A stretch of DNA of 64,000 bases from Idiomarina seosinensis (lineage in GTDB: Bacteria > Pseudomonadota > Gammaproteobacteria > Enterobacterales > Alteromonadaceae), in the NCBI RefSeq assembly GCF_003987275.1, contig NZ_PIQF01000003.1, positions 321,171-385,170 of the forward strand, read 5' to 3'. This document shows positions 48,165-60,167 of this stretch, one piece after another. A program made the translations under genes and the position numbers. Every line of letters starts with the position of its first letter. The first letter of the stretch is position 1. The notes under the pieces are model-generated. The model saw only the letters and a list, made by a program, of their open reading frames with translations. It did not search any database and was not told the DNA's origin.

Positions 48165-50006
48165 ATGCATCAGTTGCTAACACTTACAGGTCAGTCGGAG
48201 TTATTCCAAAAAGGAACACCAGAGCTAAAGCTCAATGGTGATGCCGCCAGCAGTGGCGAAACCGGTGATTTTGCTAAGGCGCTGTTAAGTGGTTTAAAAC
48301 TGAATGAAAAAGGTAAAGAAGGACAGGGCTTTTCCTGGATATTACCCATTGAAGAACCTCCTAAGCAAGTAGCAGCTGATGATGGCAAGTTATTGCAGGC
48401 TTTAACCGGTGGTGGAAAAAGTGAGTTAGGCGAGAGCCAGGATAATTCTAAAGAAGCGCCAATATTAGAAATGTTAGAGCAGATGCAGGCGTTACTGGTC
48501 GGGACCACAGAGTCCGGCGAATCCTCGGAGTCTGGTGAGCCAACCGATGATCTTAGTGCTGAAGAGCTGACTGAAAAGGTCAGTGCTTTATTGCAAAAAA
48601 TGGGCACCGATGAACTGTCGGCTGAGCAGCGGCAACAACTTGCCACAGAATTTGTTGGACGACTGTCGGATCAGCAAAAACAACTGCTCGCGGATATTGA
48701 ACTTGATCAGTCGGGGCTCGATCAAGTTGAAAATAACGAACTATTAAGCCGATTGCAGCTAGTTGGCAAGCTTGCTAATGCCGCAGTCAACGCAGTGGAT
48801 CATGGTGTAACACAAACGACTGAGACTGCAGGTATCAGTCAGGGGGCCAGTTTATTGACCAACGACGGTGAACAGGCAAACATCGACGAGCAATCGCTGG
48901 CCTGGTTACAGCAACAGTTAAAAACGCTAACCAACGAAAATAGCGGGCAAACCAGCGGTGCTGAGCAATCTCAATCTGCTGCGAATCAAGGCCGGCAGGC
49001 GGCGGAAGATTTAATCGCGCAAATTAAATCGAAGCTGGTCGACGCTGAACAATTAAATCAGGAACAAAAACAAAATCTGAAAAAGTTTGTTGATACGTTG
49101 GATGCACAGCTTAATAAGCAACTAGCACAACAGTCGGCAGTAGCTCAGCAAAAAAGTTCTAGCGATAAAAACGCGTTGGCTCAGTTAACTCAGCTGGTTG
49201 ATAACGCGACAAACTCGAATAAGCAGGCTCAGAGTAAACCAACGCCGGTGCTAGCTGCTACTGCTGACGTTGTTGAGCAAGCTAAGACAGAGACGAACGG
49301 CTCACAAAAGCTATCAGCAGACGCTGAGGCTAACTCCGCTAAAGCTGACTCCCGGGTTGAGGGAATGCTCGACGGAAAGCTCGCGGGAAAATCTGATTCT
49401 TCCACTGAGAGTAAGTTGATGAATGCATTTACTAACAGTCAGAACCGGGAAGCCAGCGAAACGGCTAAATCCTTTAGTGAACAATTAAACAACACGCAGA
49501 GCTCAGTCGTTTCCACTCAGTCTGGTGCAATGAAGTCGAGCGAAGCCTCGTCAACATTGCAAAGCAGTATGCAGGCAATTCAAAAACCATTTGATCCACA
49601 GCAGGCTGAAGCTTCGCAGAAGTTGCAAGAACGTATCAATATTATGCTTAGCAAAAATATTCAGCGGGCTGATATTAGACTGGATCCTCCGGAGCTGGGA
49701 CAGTTGCAAATACGGGTTAACATGAATGGTGAGCAAGCCAGCGTACAATTTCAGGTGCAATCTCAACAAGCTCGAGAGGCTGTAGAATCGGCATTGCCGC
49801 GTCTAAAAGAAATGTTAGAACAGCAGGGAGTGGCATTGGCCGACACTAATGTGAGCGAACAGCAGCAGGAGTCTTTAGCTGGCGATAACCGTGGAACAGG
49901 TAGCAATGGCAGTGCAAATGAGTCCACCGAAGTGGTTGATGAACACCAGATTGCGGTCGATAATGGAAAACCACTGGCGCTTGGTGCGGTCGATTTCTAT
50001 GTTTGA
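48165..50006 (+). CDS. fliK: Flagellar hook-length control protein FliK
   Basis: C-terminal LRLDPPELGQLQIRVNMNGEQASVQFQVQSQQAREAVESALPRLKEMLEQQGVAL-type domain. Confidence 0.92.
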   Translation: MHQLLTLTGQSELFQKGTPELKLNGDAASSGETGDFAKALLSGLKLNEKGKEGQGFSWILPIEEPPKQVAADDGKLLQALTGGGKSELGESQDNSKEAPILEMLEQMQALLVGTTESGESSESGEPTDDLSAEELTEKVSALLQKMGTDELSAEQRQQLATEFVGRLSDQQKQLLADIELDQSGLDQVENNELLSRLQLVGKLANAAVNAVDHGVTQTTETAGISQGASLLTNDGEQANIDEQSLAWLQQQLKTLTNENSGQTSGAEQSQSAANQGRQAAEDLIAQIKSKLVDAEQLNQEQKQNLKKFVDTLDAQLNKQLAQQSAVAQQKSSSDKNALAQLTQLVDNATNSNKQAQSKPTPVLAATADVVEQAKTETNGSQKLSADAEANSAKADSRVEGMLDGKLAGKSDSSTESKLMNAFTNSQNREASETAKSFSEQLNNTQSSVVSTQSGAMKSSEASSTLQSSMQAIQKPFDPQQAEASQKLQERINIMLSKNIQRADIRLDPPELGQLQIRVNMNGEQASVQFQVQSQQAREAVESALPRLKEMLEQQGVALADTNVSEQQQESLAGDNRGTGSNGSANESTEVVDEHQIAVDNGKPLALGAVDFYV

Positions 50007-50077
50007 TGGCTGCAATCCTTAGGGAAATCAAGCTATAGTGACAGGCAGACAGCGAAATAATTAATTAGGAACAGCAA

Positions 50078-50605
50078 ATGGCAGAAGAAAACGACCAGGA
50101 ACAACAAGACAAACCAACAGGAAAGCGTAAAAAGCTACTGTTTATTGGTGGCGGAGCAGCAATCATTATTATTGCTGTTGTTGTTATTTGGTTGTTTTCA
50201 GGGTCATCAGAGAGTGGTCAAGGCCAGTCTAATGGCGGTCAGGCATCACAAGTCTCAGCTGATAGTAGTGATGCGCCTGAAGTGGGCAATGCGCTTTATG
50301 TTGGCATGCCGCGGCCCTTTGTTTTTATTGTACCGGGCGATGCGCGAGAGAGAACTGTGCAGATAAAAGTACAGTTGATGGTACGTGGCGAAGAAAGCGA
50401 AGAGCAGGTAAAGCGACATATCCCTTTAATAGAAGGCACCCTGCACGAGGTATTTAGTTCTTCAACTGCGGAAGAATTAAAAACGGTTGAAGGAAAAACG
50501 AAATTACGAGAACTTGCTTTACAGGAAGTCCGCAACGCATTAGAAAGCGTTGCCGGACCAGGCCTGGTTGAGCAAGTGTTATTCACCAGCATGGTCATGC
50601 AATAA
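50078..50605 (+). CDS. fliL: Flagellar basal body-associated protein FliL
   Basis: N-terminal TM, FliL domain, gene order. Confidence 0.92.
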   Translation: MAEENDQEQQDKPTGKRKKLLFIGGGAAIIIIAVVVIWLFSGSSESGQGQSNGGQASQVSADSSDAPEVGNALYVGMPRPFVFIVPGDARERTVQIKVQLMVRGEESEEQVKRHIPLIEGTLHEVFSSSTAEELKTVEGKTKLRELALQEVRNALESVAGPGLVEQVLFTSMVMQ

Positions 50606-50621
50606 CAGAGCGATATTGGTT

Positions 50622-51686
50622 GTGAGCGATTTATTATCACAAGACGAAATTGATGCGCTACTGCACGGCGTAGACGATGTCGAAGAAGAGGACGCTGAAT
50701 CTTCGGTGTCGGCATCCGAGGCTCTCGATTACGACTTTTCATCTCAGGATCGAATTGTCCGCGGTCGTATGCCAACGCTGGAAATTGTGAACGAGCGCTT
50801 TGCCCGACACATGCGTGTGAGCCTGTTTAATATGATGCGGCGTACTGCAGAAGTATCAATTAACGGTGTACAAATGCTTAAGTTTGGCGAATACGTACAC
50901 ACATTATTTGTCCCGACCAGTTTAAACATGGTGCGTTTTAGACCGTTAAAAGGTACTGCGTTAATTACCATGGAAGCGCGACTGGTATTTATTTTAGTGG
51001 ACAACTTTTTTGGCGGTGATGGACGTTATCACGCGAAAATAGAAGGCCGCGAATTTACCCCGACAGAACGCCGAATTATTCAAATGCTGCTCAAGTTAAT
51101 CTTTGAAGATTACAAAGAGGCTTGGGCACCGGTGATGGACGTTGGTTTCGAATACTTAGATTCGGAAGTGAATCCAGCGATGGCCAATATAGTTTCGCCG
51201 ACCGAAGTCATTGTTATCAGCTCGTTTCATATTGAACTTGATGGTGGCGGCGGCGACTTCCACATTGCCTTACCGTACTCCATGCTAGAACCGATTCGTG
51301 AGTTACTGGATGCGGGTGTACAGTCGGATAAAGAAGACACCGACATGCGTTGGAGTAAAGCTCTGCGCGATGAAATTATGGATGTTCCGGTAGAAATGAT
51401 CGCCAAGCTGGCGAATTTGGATCTATCACTGCGTGAAGTAATGGACTTGCAGGCTGGCGATATTATTCCTCTGGAGTTACCTGATAATTTGACGGTAATG
51501 ATAGAGGATTTACCCACTTTCCATGCCAAGTTAGGGCGTTCCAGAGAGAATATTGCCCTTAAGGTGACAGAAAAAATAAAACGGCCAGAGACGGTCAAGT
51601 CCGATATTCACATGTTAACGCGAGGCGGTCGTCGGATTGGCGGCGACGCAGAGCTGAAACAGCTTGAAGAAGATATTGATTTATAG
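50622..51686 (+). CDS. fliM: Flagellar motor switch protein FliM
   Basis: GTG start VSDLLSQDEIDALLHG; the tracked ORF is extended upstream. Confidence 0.96.
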   Translation: MSDLLSQDEIDALLHGVDDVEEEDAESSVSASEALDYDFSSQDRIVRGRMPTLEIVNERFARHMRVSLFNMMRRTAEVSINGVQMLKFGEYVHTLFVPTSLNMVRFRPLKGTALITMEARLVFILVDNFFGGDGRYHAKIEGREFTPTERRIIQMLLKLIFEDYKEAWAPVMDVGFEYLDSEVNPAMANIVSPTEVIVISSFHIELDGGGGDFHIALPYSMLEPIRELLDAGVQSDKEDTDMRWSKALRDEIMDVPVEMIAKLANLDLSLREVMDLQAGDIIPLELPDNLTVMIEDLPTFHAKLGRSRENIALKVTEKIKRPETVKSDIHMLTRGGRRIGGDAELKQLEEDIDL

Positions 51687-51718
51687 CGGCTAGCGCTAAG
51701 TACTGATGAGGTTACCTG

Positions 51719-52165
51719 ATGAGTAATGATGATAAAGATATGGACGATTGGGAAGCCGCGATGGCGGAACAAGCGGCTGCTGAAGATGAAGACTCTGGCG
51801 ATGCGAAAGAAAAAAAAGCAGGCGCTGAGCATTCGGGCATGGAAGGTGTGCAAACAGCCGAACTCGAGGAGCTTAGTGAAGACACTGACGTCAGTGATGA
51901 CGATCGGCGTAAGCTTGATGCTATTCTCGACATTCCAGTCACCATTTCGATGGAAGTAGGGCGCAGTCAGATTAGTATTAGGAACTTGCTGCAGCTTAAT
52001 CAGGGCTCAGTGGTTGAGCTAGAACGGGTCGCGGGTGAACCCCTCGACGTATTGGTCAATGGCACACTGATCGCCCATGGCGAAGTGGTCGTGGTAAACG
52101 ATAAATTTGGGATACGCTTAACCGATGTTATCAGTCAAATCGAACGTATTCGTAAATTGCGCTAG
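51719..52165 (+). CDS. fliN: Flagellar motor switch protein FliN
   Basis: LDIPVTISMEVGRSQISIRNLLQLNQGSVVELERVAGEPLDVLVNGTLIAHGEVVVVNDKFGIRL. Confidence 0.96.
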   Translation: MSNDDKDMDDWEAAMAEQAAAEDEDSGDAKEKKAGAEHSGMEGVQTAELEELSEDTDVSDDDRRKLDAILDIPVTISMEVGRSQISIRNLLQLNQGSVVELERVAGEPLDVLVNGTLIAHGEVVVVNDKFGIRLTDVISQIERIRKLR

Positions 52166-52502
52166 CGGTCTTTTACTGCTGTTTAGCCCGTTGGCAGCAG
52201 CACAAAAAACCGCAAGCGAGTCACCGCTTGCCGGAGCAGACATAGGCGCCATGTTATTGGCGCTTATTGTCGTTTTAGCGGTCATTATTATTTTGGCAAG
52301 CATTGTTAAGCGGTTTAACTTAAAGCTACAAGGCAATGCAGACATGAAAGTGTTGAGCGCTATGTCATTAGGTACCAAAGAGCGTTTGATGATTGTCGAG
52401 GTTGCCGGACAAAAATTACTGCTCGGAGTAACGGCCGAACGTATTGACTGCTTAAAAGAATTGCCTGACTCGGTCGAATTAAAAGGACAACAAAAACCAT
52501 GA
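52125..52502 (+). CDS. fliO: Flagellar biosynthetic protein FliO
   Basis: Membrane segment plus [25 protein letters not shown]; between fliN and fliP. Confidence 0.88.
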   Translation: MLSVKSNVFVNCASGLLLLFSPLAAAQKTASESPLAGADIGAMLLALIVVLAVIIILASIVKRFNLKLQGNADMKVLSAMSLGTKERLMIVEVAGQKLLLGVTAERIDCLKELPDSVELKGQQKP

Positions 52503-53242
52503 TTCGAGGGCTGTTGATTTTTGTTGTGTTGCTGGCATTAATGCCGGACACAGCTTACGCCTTGCAAGACATCAGTGCTGTTACTGTTAAAACTAACCCT
52601 GATGGTAGTGAAGAGTACTCAGTAACATTGCAAATTCTTGCCATAATGACCGCGCTGACGTTTATTCCGGCGATGGTGATTATGATGACGTCGTTCACAC
52701 GTATTATCATCGTGTTGGCGATACTGCGGCAGGCTATTGGTCTACAACAGTCACCGTCTAACCAGATACTGATTGGGATAGCGCTGTTTTTATCATTTTT
52801 TATTATGAGCCCGGTGCTGAATGAGGTTAATGACAAAGCTTTGCAGCCTTACTTAAATGAAGAAGTGACCTCCATGGAAGCTTTGGATCGCGCTAAGGCT
52901 CCGGTTAAAGCATTCATGCTGGCGCAAACTCGGCTAACCGATTTGGAAACTTTTATCGAGATCTCTGGCGAAGAGAATATTGCGGAGCCAAACGATGTGC
53001 CAATGTCTATTTTAATCCCGTCGTTTATAACATCCGAATTAAAAACCGCGTTTCAAATTGGTTTTATGGTATTTATTCCGTTTCTGATTATCGATTTGGT
53101 GGTCGCCAGCGTATTAATGGCGATGGGTATGATGATGCTATCGCCAATGATCGTGTCTTTGCCGTTTAAGTTAATGCTATTTGTGCTCGTTGATGGCTGG
53201 AGCTTAACCATGAGTACACTGGCCGGAAGCTTTGGAATATAG
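52499..53242 (+). CDS. fliP: Flagellar export protein FliP
   Basis: FliP family motifs ([31 protein letters not shown]). Confidence 0.97.
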   Translation: MIRGLLIFVVLLALMPDTAYALQDISAVTVKTNPDGSEEYSVTLQILAIMTALTFIPAMVIMMTSFTRIIIVLAILRQAIGLQQSPSNQILIGIALFLSFFIMSPVLNEVNDKALQPYLNEEVTSMEALDRAKAPVKAFMLAQTRLTDLETFIEISGEENIAEPNDVPMSILIPSFITSELKTAFQIGFMVFIPFLIIDLVVASVLMAMGMMMLSPMIVSLPFKLMLFVLVDGWSLTMSTLAGSFGI

Positions 53243-53250
53243 GTGCTGCT

Positions 53251-53520
53251 ATGAGTCCCGAGGTATTTCTAGACGTATTTTCAGAAGCATTAAAGACCAT
53301 TGTTATTATGGTATCTTTTATTATTGTACCAAGCTTGCTGGTAGGGCTGGTGGTTGCCGTATTCCAGGCCGCAACGTCGATAAACGAACAAACCTTAAGC
53401 TTTTTGCCTCGATTGATAGTAACCCTTGCTGTGATTGGCTTGGGTGGTCACTTTTTAACCGAAACTATCATGGACTTTACCATTGAGATGTATAACCGAA
53501 TTCCGGAAGTGGTTGGCTAA
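53251..53520 (+). CDS. fliQ: Flagellar export protein FliQ
   Basis: 89-aa membrane protein, ATSINEQTLSFLPRL. Confidence 0.96.
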   Translation: MSPEVFLDVFSEALKTIVIMVSFIIVPSLLVGLVVAVFQAATSINEQTLSFLPRLIVTLAVIGLGGHFLTETIMDFTIEMYNRIPEVVG

Positions 53521-54302
53521 TGGATCTGGTCACTGCCACAGTCATTGGGTGGCTAGAGCAGCATCTTTGGCCGCTAACCCGTGTATCCTCAATGATTATG
53601 AGTATGGCGCTGTTCTCGGGAACTTTGGTCAATGCCCGAATTAAAACCTTATTGTCATTAGCTATCATCTTCGCTGTGGCACCGGCGCTACCCGAAATTA
53701 ATACACCTTACGAAATGATGTCTGCCGGTGGTTTTGTGGTTACCGCACAACAAGTTTTGATAGGTGTTGGGCTAGGACTACTTTCTGTTATTTTCTTACA
53801 GACTTTTGTACTTGGCGGGCAAATTATTGCGATGCAAATCGGCCTAGGTTTTGCGTCCATGGTCGACCCCTCAAATGGCCAGCAGGTACCGGTAGTGGCG
53901 CAGTTTTTTTTGATGTTATCGAGCTTGATATTTTTATCGTTGGATGGGCATTTGATGATGATTCAAATGGTCGTTGCAAGCTTTGATTCAGTGCCGGTGG
54001 GCTTTACCGGACTGGATGCTGACGCCTTCCGCATGATTGCCGATTGGGGCAGTTATATGTTTTCAGCTGCATTAACGGCGATGCTCTCAGGTATTATCGC
54101 GTTGTTGTTGATTAATTTGAGTTTCGGCGTGATGACGCGGGCTTCGCCACAGTTAAATATATTTGCGATTGGTTTCCCGATTACCATGGTCAGTGGTCTC
54201 ATTGTTATGTGGCTGACGTTAGGCGGGTTTATTTTTCACTTTGAAAATCAGTGGGCACGGGTAGTACAAACCATGTGTCGTCTGATTGGCAGTCAGTGCT
54301 AG
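53520..54302 (+). CDS. fliR: Flagellar export protein FliR
   Basis: FliR family sequence and gene order. Confidence 0.95.
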   Translation: MDLVTATVIGWLEQHLWPLTRVSSMIMSMALFSGTLVNARIKTLLSLAIIFAVAPALPEINTPYEMMSAGGFVVTAQQVLIGVGLGLLSVIFLQTFVLGGQIIAMQIGLGFASMVDPSNGQQVPVVAQFFLMLSSLIFLSLDGHLMMIQMVVASFDSVPVGFTGLDADAFRMIADWGSYMFSAALTAMLSGIIALLLINLSFGVMTRASPQLNIFAIGFPITMVSGLIVMWLTLGGFIFHFENQWARVVQTMCRLIGSQC

Positions 54303-54310
54303 GGTGAAAA

Positions 54311-55438
54311 ATGGCAGAAACTGATCAGGAACGCACAGAAGAACCCACAGAGAAACGAAAACAGCAGGCCCGCGAGAAGGGTCAGGTTGCCCGTTCCAAA
54401 GAAATGGGTACAGCGTTCGTATTAGTAAGCGCCGCCGTGGCTTTCCTCTGGTTTGGTGATGGGTTGTACGAGGGTATGCGTTCCGTATTCCGGCAGTTTT
54501 TTGAGTTAGATCGGCAACAAGCCTTTGACCCGACTCAGATGTCTAAAGCTTTCGCTATCGCTTTTGGCGAAATTATTACGCCACTGCTGATTATCTTTTC
54601 CTTTATTTTAGTTTTTACCTTTTTTGGTAACAGCTGGCTTGGTGGCATTAACTTCTCCTGGAAAGCGATGGCACCTAAGTTTTCGCGGATGAATCCGCTT
54701 AATGGCTTTAAACGCATGTTTGGCACGCAGGCACTGGTTGAGCTGGTAAAAGGTTTGGCCAAGTTTTTAGTGGTGGCGGTTAGCGCCTTTCTGCTGCTTA
54801 GTTGGCAGTACGACAATATATTACAGATATCGATGGGGCAGATGCCCAATATGATGGAAAACGCCGTCGATATCTTAATGTGGATGTTTCTGTTGATGTG
54901 CTGTTCTATCTTTCTGATTGTCGTTATTGATGCACCGTTCCAGCTATGGAAGCATCAAAAAGACTTAAAAATGACCAAGCAGGAAGTAAAAGATGAGAAT
55001 AAAGACAGCGAAGGTAGCCCGGAAGTGAAAGGTCGTATTCGCCGTTTGCAAATGGAAATGGCAAATCGGCGGATGATGCAGGATGTGCCGAAGGCGGATG
55101 TTGTGGTCACTAACCCCACGCATTATGCGGTTGCTTTAAAGTACGACGATGGTGGGCCGAAAGCGCCGGTACTGCTCGCTAAAGGAACGGATGAGACCGC
55201 GGCAAAAATCCGTGAAATTGCTCTTGAATACGATATTCCGCTGATACAGTCACCAGCCTTGGCACGCTCGGTATACCATACGACAGAGCTTGAGCAGGAA
55301 GTTCCACAAGGGTTATTCGTCGCGGTCGCCCAAATTCTTGCTTATGTTTACCAGTTACGCATGCACAAGAAAGGCAAAGCAAAAAGACCGAAAAAGCCGG
55401 CCAGCGATTTACCAATCCCCGACGATTTAAAATACTGA
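54311..55438 (+). CDS. flhB: Flagellar export switch protein FlhB
   Basis: EEPTEKRKQQAREKGQVARSKE and VVTNPTHYAVAL autocleavage site. Confidence 0.97.
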   Translation: MAETDQERTEEPTEKRKQQAREKGQVARSKEMGTAFVLVSAAVAFLWFGDGLYEGMRSVFRQFFELDRQQAFDPTQMSKAFAIAFGEIITPLLIIFSFILVFTFFGNSWLGGINFSWKAMAPKFSRMNPLNGFKRMFGTQALVELVKGLAKFLVVAVSAFLLLSWQYDNILQISMGQMPNMMENAVDILMWMFLLMCCSIFLIVVIDAPFQLWKHQKDLKMTKQEVKDENKDSEGSPEVKGRIRRLQMEMANRRMMQDVPKADVVVTNPTHYAVALKYDDGGPKAPVLLAKGTDETAAKIREIALEYDIPLIQSPALARSVYHTTELEQEVPQGLFVAVAQILAYVYQLRMHKKGKAKRPKKPASDLPIPDDLKY

Positions 55439-55514
55439 CCACGATTTGCCCTACGGCAGCCGCTACTATATTATTCGCAGCCATTATTTAGTTTATTAGT
55501 CGGAACCGTAGTTT

Positions 55515-57511
<1,997 letters not shown>

Positions 57512-57540
57512 GTCGCGTCCAGGACGCGACCCCACGGGGA

Positions 57541-58299
57541 TTAATCGACAAGTGAGTTATTTGGGTAGTTAGCACGTAATACCGCGAGTGCGTCATCGCG
57601 CAACTCATTTAAGTCAAGTTGGTCGTAGCTTTCGGCCATTATAGCGAGGGCATTTTCTACTTCTGGCATGCCGGCAAAGTTTTCTACCACATAGCGTCCT
57701 CGGTTGGCCGCAGCCAAATAGGCTTGACGATCCATATAATACTGGGCGATAGCCAATTCTTTTTGGGCGAGTCGACTTTTTAATGCAACCATCCGCTTTT
57801 TAGCGTCAGCTGCGTACTTGCTGTCCGGAAATTTCCGTAACAACTCAGCGAAATCTTTAAACGCTTCTTTTGCCATTGAAGAGTCACGATCAGAGCGGTC
57901 GACACCGGCTAGTTCTTGAATGGTGTTATGTTCAGCTCTTTGATTAACCAGCCCCCGCATGTACAGCGCGTAATCAACATCTTTGTGATTCGGGTTCAGG
58001 CTAATAAACCGATCAATAGCAGCCAGTGCCTCGTCGGTGTTATCTAACTTGTAATGAACGTAAATTAAATCCAGTTGCACCTGATGCGCAAAAGGTCCGA
58101 ACGGGTAACGGGTGTTTAGTGTATTTAACCGCTCCTGAGCCAAACTAAAGTTGCCAATTTCAAGTTGCTCTTGCGCTTCTTGGTACATTAGTTCTATTTG
58201 TGAGTACTGCAGATTATCCTGTGGGGAGTCGGAATTACTCGAGCAACCCGCTAAGGCAAAACTGAGTAGCGCTGAAACCATTAAAAGACGACGTTTCAT
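57541..58299 (-). CDS. bamD: Outer membrane protein assembly factor BamD
   Basis: Lipobox (FALAGCSS), TPR-like YfiO architecture. Confidence 0.94.
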   Translation of the reverse strand: MKRRLLMVSALLSFALAGCSSNSDSPQDNLQYSQIELMYQEAQEQLEIGNFSLAQERLNTLNTRYPFGPFAHQVQLDLIYVHYKLDNTDEALAAIDRFISLNPNHKDVDYALYMRGLVNQRAEHNTIQELAGVDRSDRDSSMAKEAFKDFAELLRKFPDSKYAADAKKRMVALKSRLAQKELAIAQYYMDRQAYLAAANRGRYVVENFAGMPEVENALAIMAESYDQLDLNELRDDALAVLRANYPNNSLVD

Positions 58300-58450
58300 A
58301 AAACCTCAAATTGTGACGTAGCACGTTATAGCGTTAATTTGAATGACCAGTTTGAGTGCAATTGCACTAGCAAACGGTTACACTAGCATAGATTATATTG
58401 TTAGGCATTCTAACGCAGCGCAAAGGGCTTTCACAGCAAAAACCAAATTT

Positions 58451-59419
58451 ATGAGCGAAACTATTCAACTAGAATCCATTGTACCGGAAGAGCTTGCCGG
58501 AAAACGTTTAGACCAGGCGTTAGCCGAGATGTTCCCGGATTATTCGCGATCGCGAATGAAGACTTGGATCACAGCGGGTAATGTGTCGATCGACGCAGAA
58601 ATTGTCACCAAGCCGCGAGAAAAACTTGAGTTGGGAGCGCTAGTAGCAATCGATGCTGAACTTGAGTCGGAAGAGCGTCACCAGGCACAGCCGATAAAGC
58701 TGGATATCGTTTATGAAGACGACGATATTTTGGTTATTAATAAGCCAGCCGGTTTAGTTGTTCACCCCGGCGCTGGTGCGCCTGATGGCACTCTATTAAA
58801 TGGCTTGTTGCACCATTATCCCAAAATTGATCAGGTGCCGAGAGCGGGTATTATTCATCGACTGGATAAAGACACTACAGGTTTGATGGTGGTTGCCAAG
58901 ACAGTCCCGGCGCAGACACAGCTGGTCGATATGATGCAAAAGCGTGAAATTCGACGTGAGTACGAGGCGATATGCAATGGCGTGATGACAGCTGGCGGCA
59001 TGGTTGAAGAGCCAATCGGTCGTCACCCGACTAAGCGCACTCATATGGCAGTTGTGGCATCGGGCAAGCCGGCGGTCACTCATTATCGCGTTATGGAGAG
59101 GTTGCGTGCGCATACCCTATTGAGACTGAGGCTAGAAACTGGCAGAACTCATCAAATTAGGGTTCATATGGCACATATTCGTCATCCCCTGGTTGGCGAC
59201 CTAACTTACGGTGGACGCCCGCGCCCACCGAAGCAAGCCTCGGATACATTTTTGGCAACTCTGAGAGGGTTTAGTCGTCAAGCATTGCACGCGGCACAAC
59301 TGTCGTTGCACCACCCGGTCGAAGGTGAATGGATGACCTTTGAGGCACCACGTCCGGCTGACTTTGAGCAGCTGTTGGATGCGATGAGAGATGACTTACA
59401 AGAACATTCTAGTTCCTGA
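58451..59419 (+). CDS. rluD: 23S rRNA pseudouridine synthase RluD
   Basis: S4-like domain, GIIHRLDKDTTGLMVVAKT; start MSETIQLE preferred. Confidence 0.95.
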   Translation: MSETIQLESIVPEELAGKRLDQALAEMFPDYSRSRMKTWITAGNVSIDAEIVTKPREKLELGALVAIDAELESEERHQAQPIKLDIVYEDDDILVINKPAGLVVHPGAGAPDGTLLNGLLHHYPKIDQVPRAGIIHRLDKDTTGLMVVAKTVPAQTQLVDMMQKREIRREYEAICNGVMTAGGMVEEPIGRHPTKRTHMAVVASGKPAVTHYRVMERLRAHTLLRLRLETGRTHQIRVHMAHIRHPLVGDLTYGGRPRPPKQASDTFLATLRGFSRQALHAAQLSLHHPVEGEWMTFEAPRPADFEQLLDAMRDDLQEHSSS

Positions 59420-60110
59420 TTGGTCGCTTCCTGCTAATGTCGGGGCAGCTGTTACATTGCGCTCATTTGGCAATGTTGCTGCTCATGTCGGCGATGACCC
59501 CGCTCTAGTTATCAGGCGTCGCCGACAATTAGCTCGTCAACTTAAGCTGCCGGTAGTGCCGCAGTTCTTGCAACAACAACACACCAATGAAGTCTCTATT
59601 TGGCCCAATATCCAGACGCCCAGCGATGCAATTGTTGCTAACTCTGTCGCCAGCTGCGCGGTTTTAACGGCAGACTGTTTGCCTGTTTTAATAAGTAGTC
59701 ATAGCGGTGACTGTATTGCTGCTGCGCATGCTGGTTGGCGAGGGCTAGAGCGAGGGGTATTAAGCAATACGATAAGCCGGATACCGGTCGCCGCGAATCA
59801 ACTGACGGCATGGATAGGGCCAGCCATTTGCCGTCGTTGTTTCCAGGTTGGCGATGAAGTTAAGCAGGCTTTTGCAAAAAGCTTTCCGCAACAAACTATT
59901 GAGGCAGCCTTTAGCGCAGATGGCGATAGATGGTTGGCTGACCTTCCTTTATTAGCTGAATTTCAGCTACGCGAATTAGGTGTGTCCCAAGTTACGCAGA
60001 GCCACTTGTGCAGTTACTGCCAACCTCGCGAATTCTTTTCGTACCGTAGACATCAGGACACAGGTCGTTTTGCGTCAATAATTTGGCGAAAAAACCAATC
60101 AAACACTTGA
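59391..60110 (+). CDS. pgeF: Peptidoglycan editing factor PgeF / YfiH polyphenol oxidase family
   Basis: QQQHTNEVSIWP, LTADCLPVLISS, AAAHAGWRGLERGVL, CSYCQPREFFSYRR. Confidence 0.94.
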   Translation: MTYKNILVPDWSLPANVGAAVTLRSFGNVAAHVGDDPALVIRRRRQLARQLKLPVVPQFLQQQHTNEVSIWPNIQTPSDAIVANSVASCAVLTADCLPVLISSHSGDCIAAAHAGWRGLERGVLSNTISRIPVAANQLTAWIGPAICRRCFQVGDEVKQAFAKSFPQQTIEAAFSADGDRWLADLPLLAEFQLRELGVSQVTQSHLCSYCQPREFFSYRRHQDTGRFASIIWRKNQSNT

Positions 60111-60135
60111 ATTCGCCTAAAAAGTACCCACTTAT
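60106..60135 (+). promoter_or_regulatory. Sigma-32 heat-shock promoter for clpB
   Basis: CTTGAA (60106-60111) - 15 bp - CCCACTTAT (60127-60135); start of clpB 33 nt later. Confidence 0.7.
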
Positions 60136-60167
60136 CTGTTAACTGAACAGAATTAAAGGAAGTACTC

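Noticed and set aside
48191-48646. 151-aa minus-strand ORF within fliK
   Set aside because: Ser-rich antisense translation of fliK; no plausible start context or family.
50296-50775. 159-aa minus-strand ORF over the fliL/fliM junction
   Set aside because: Antisense to two conserved flagellar genes; no recognisable product.
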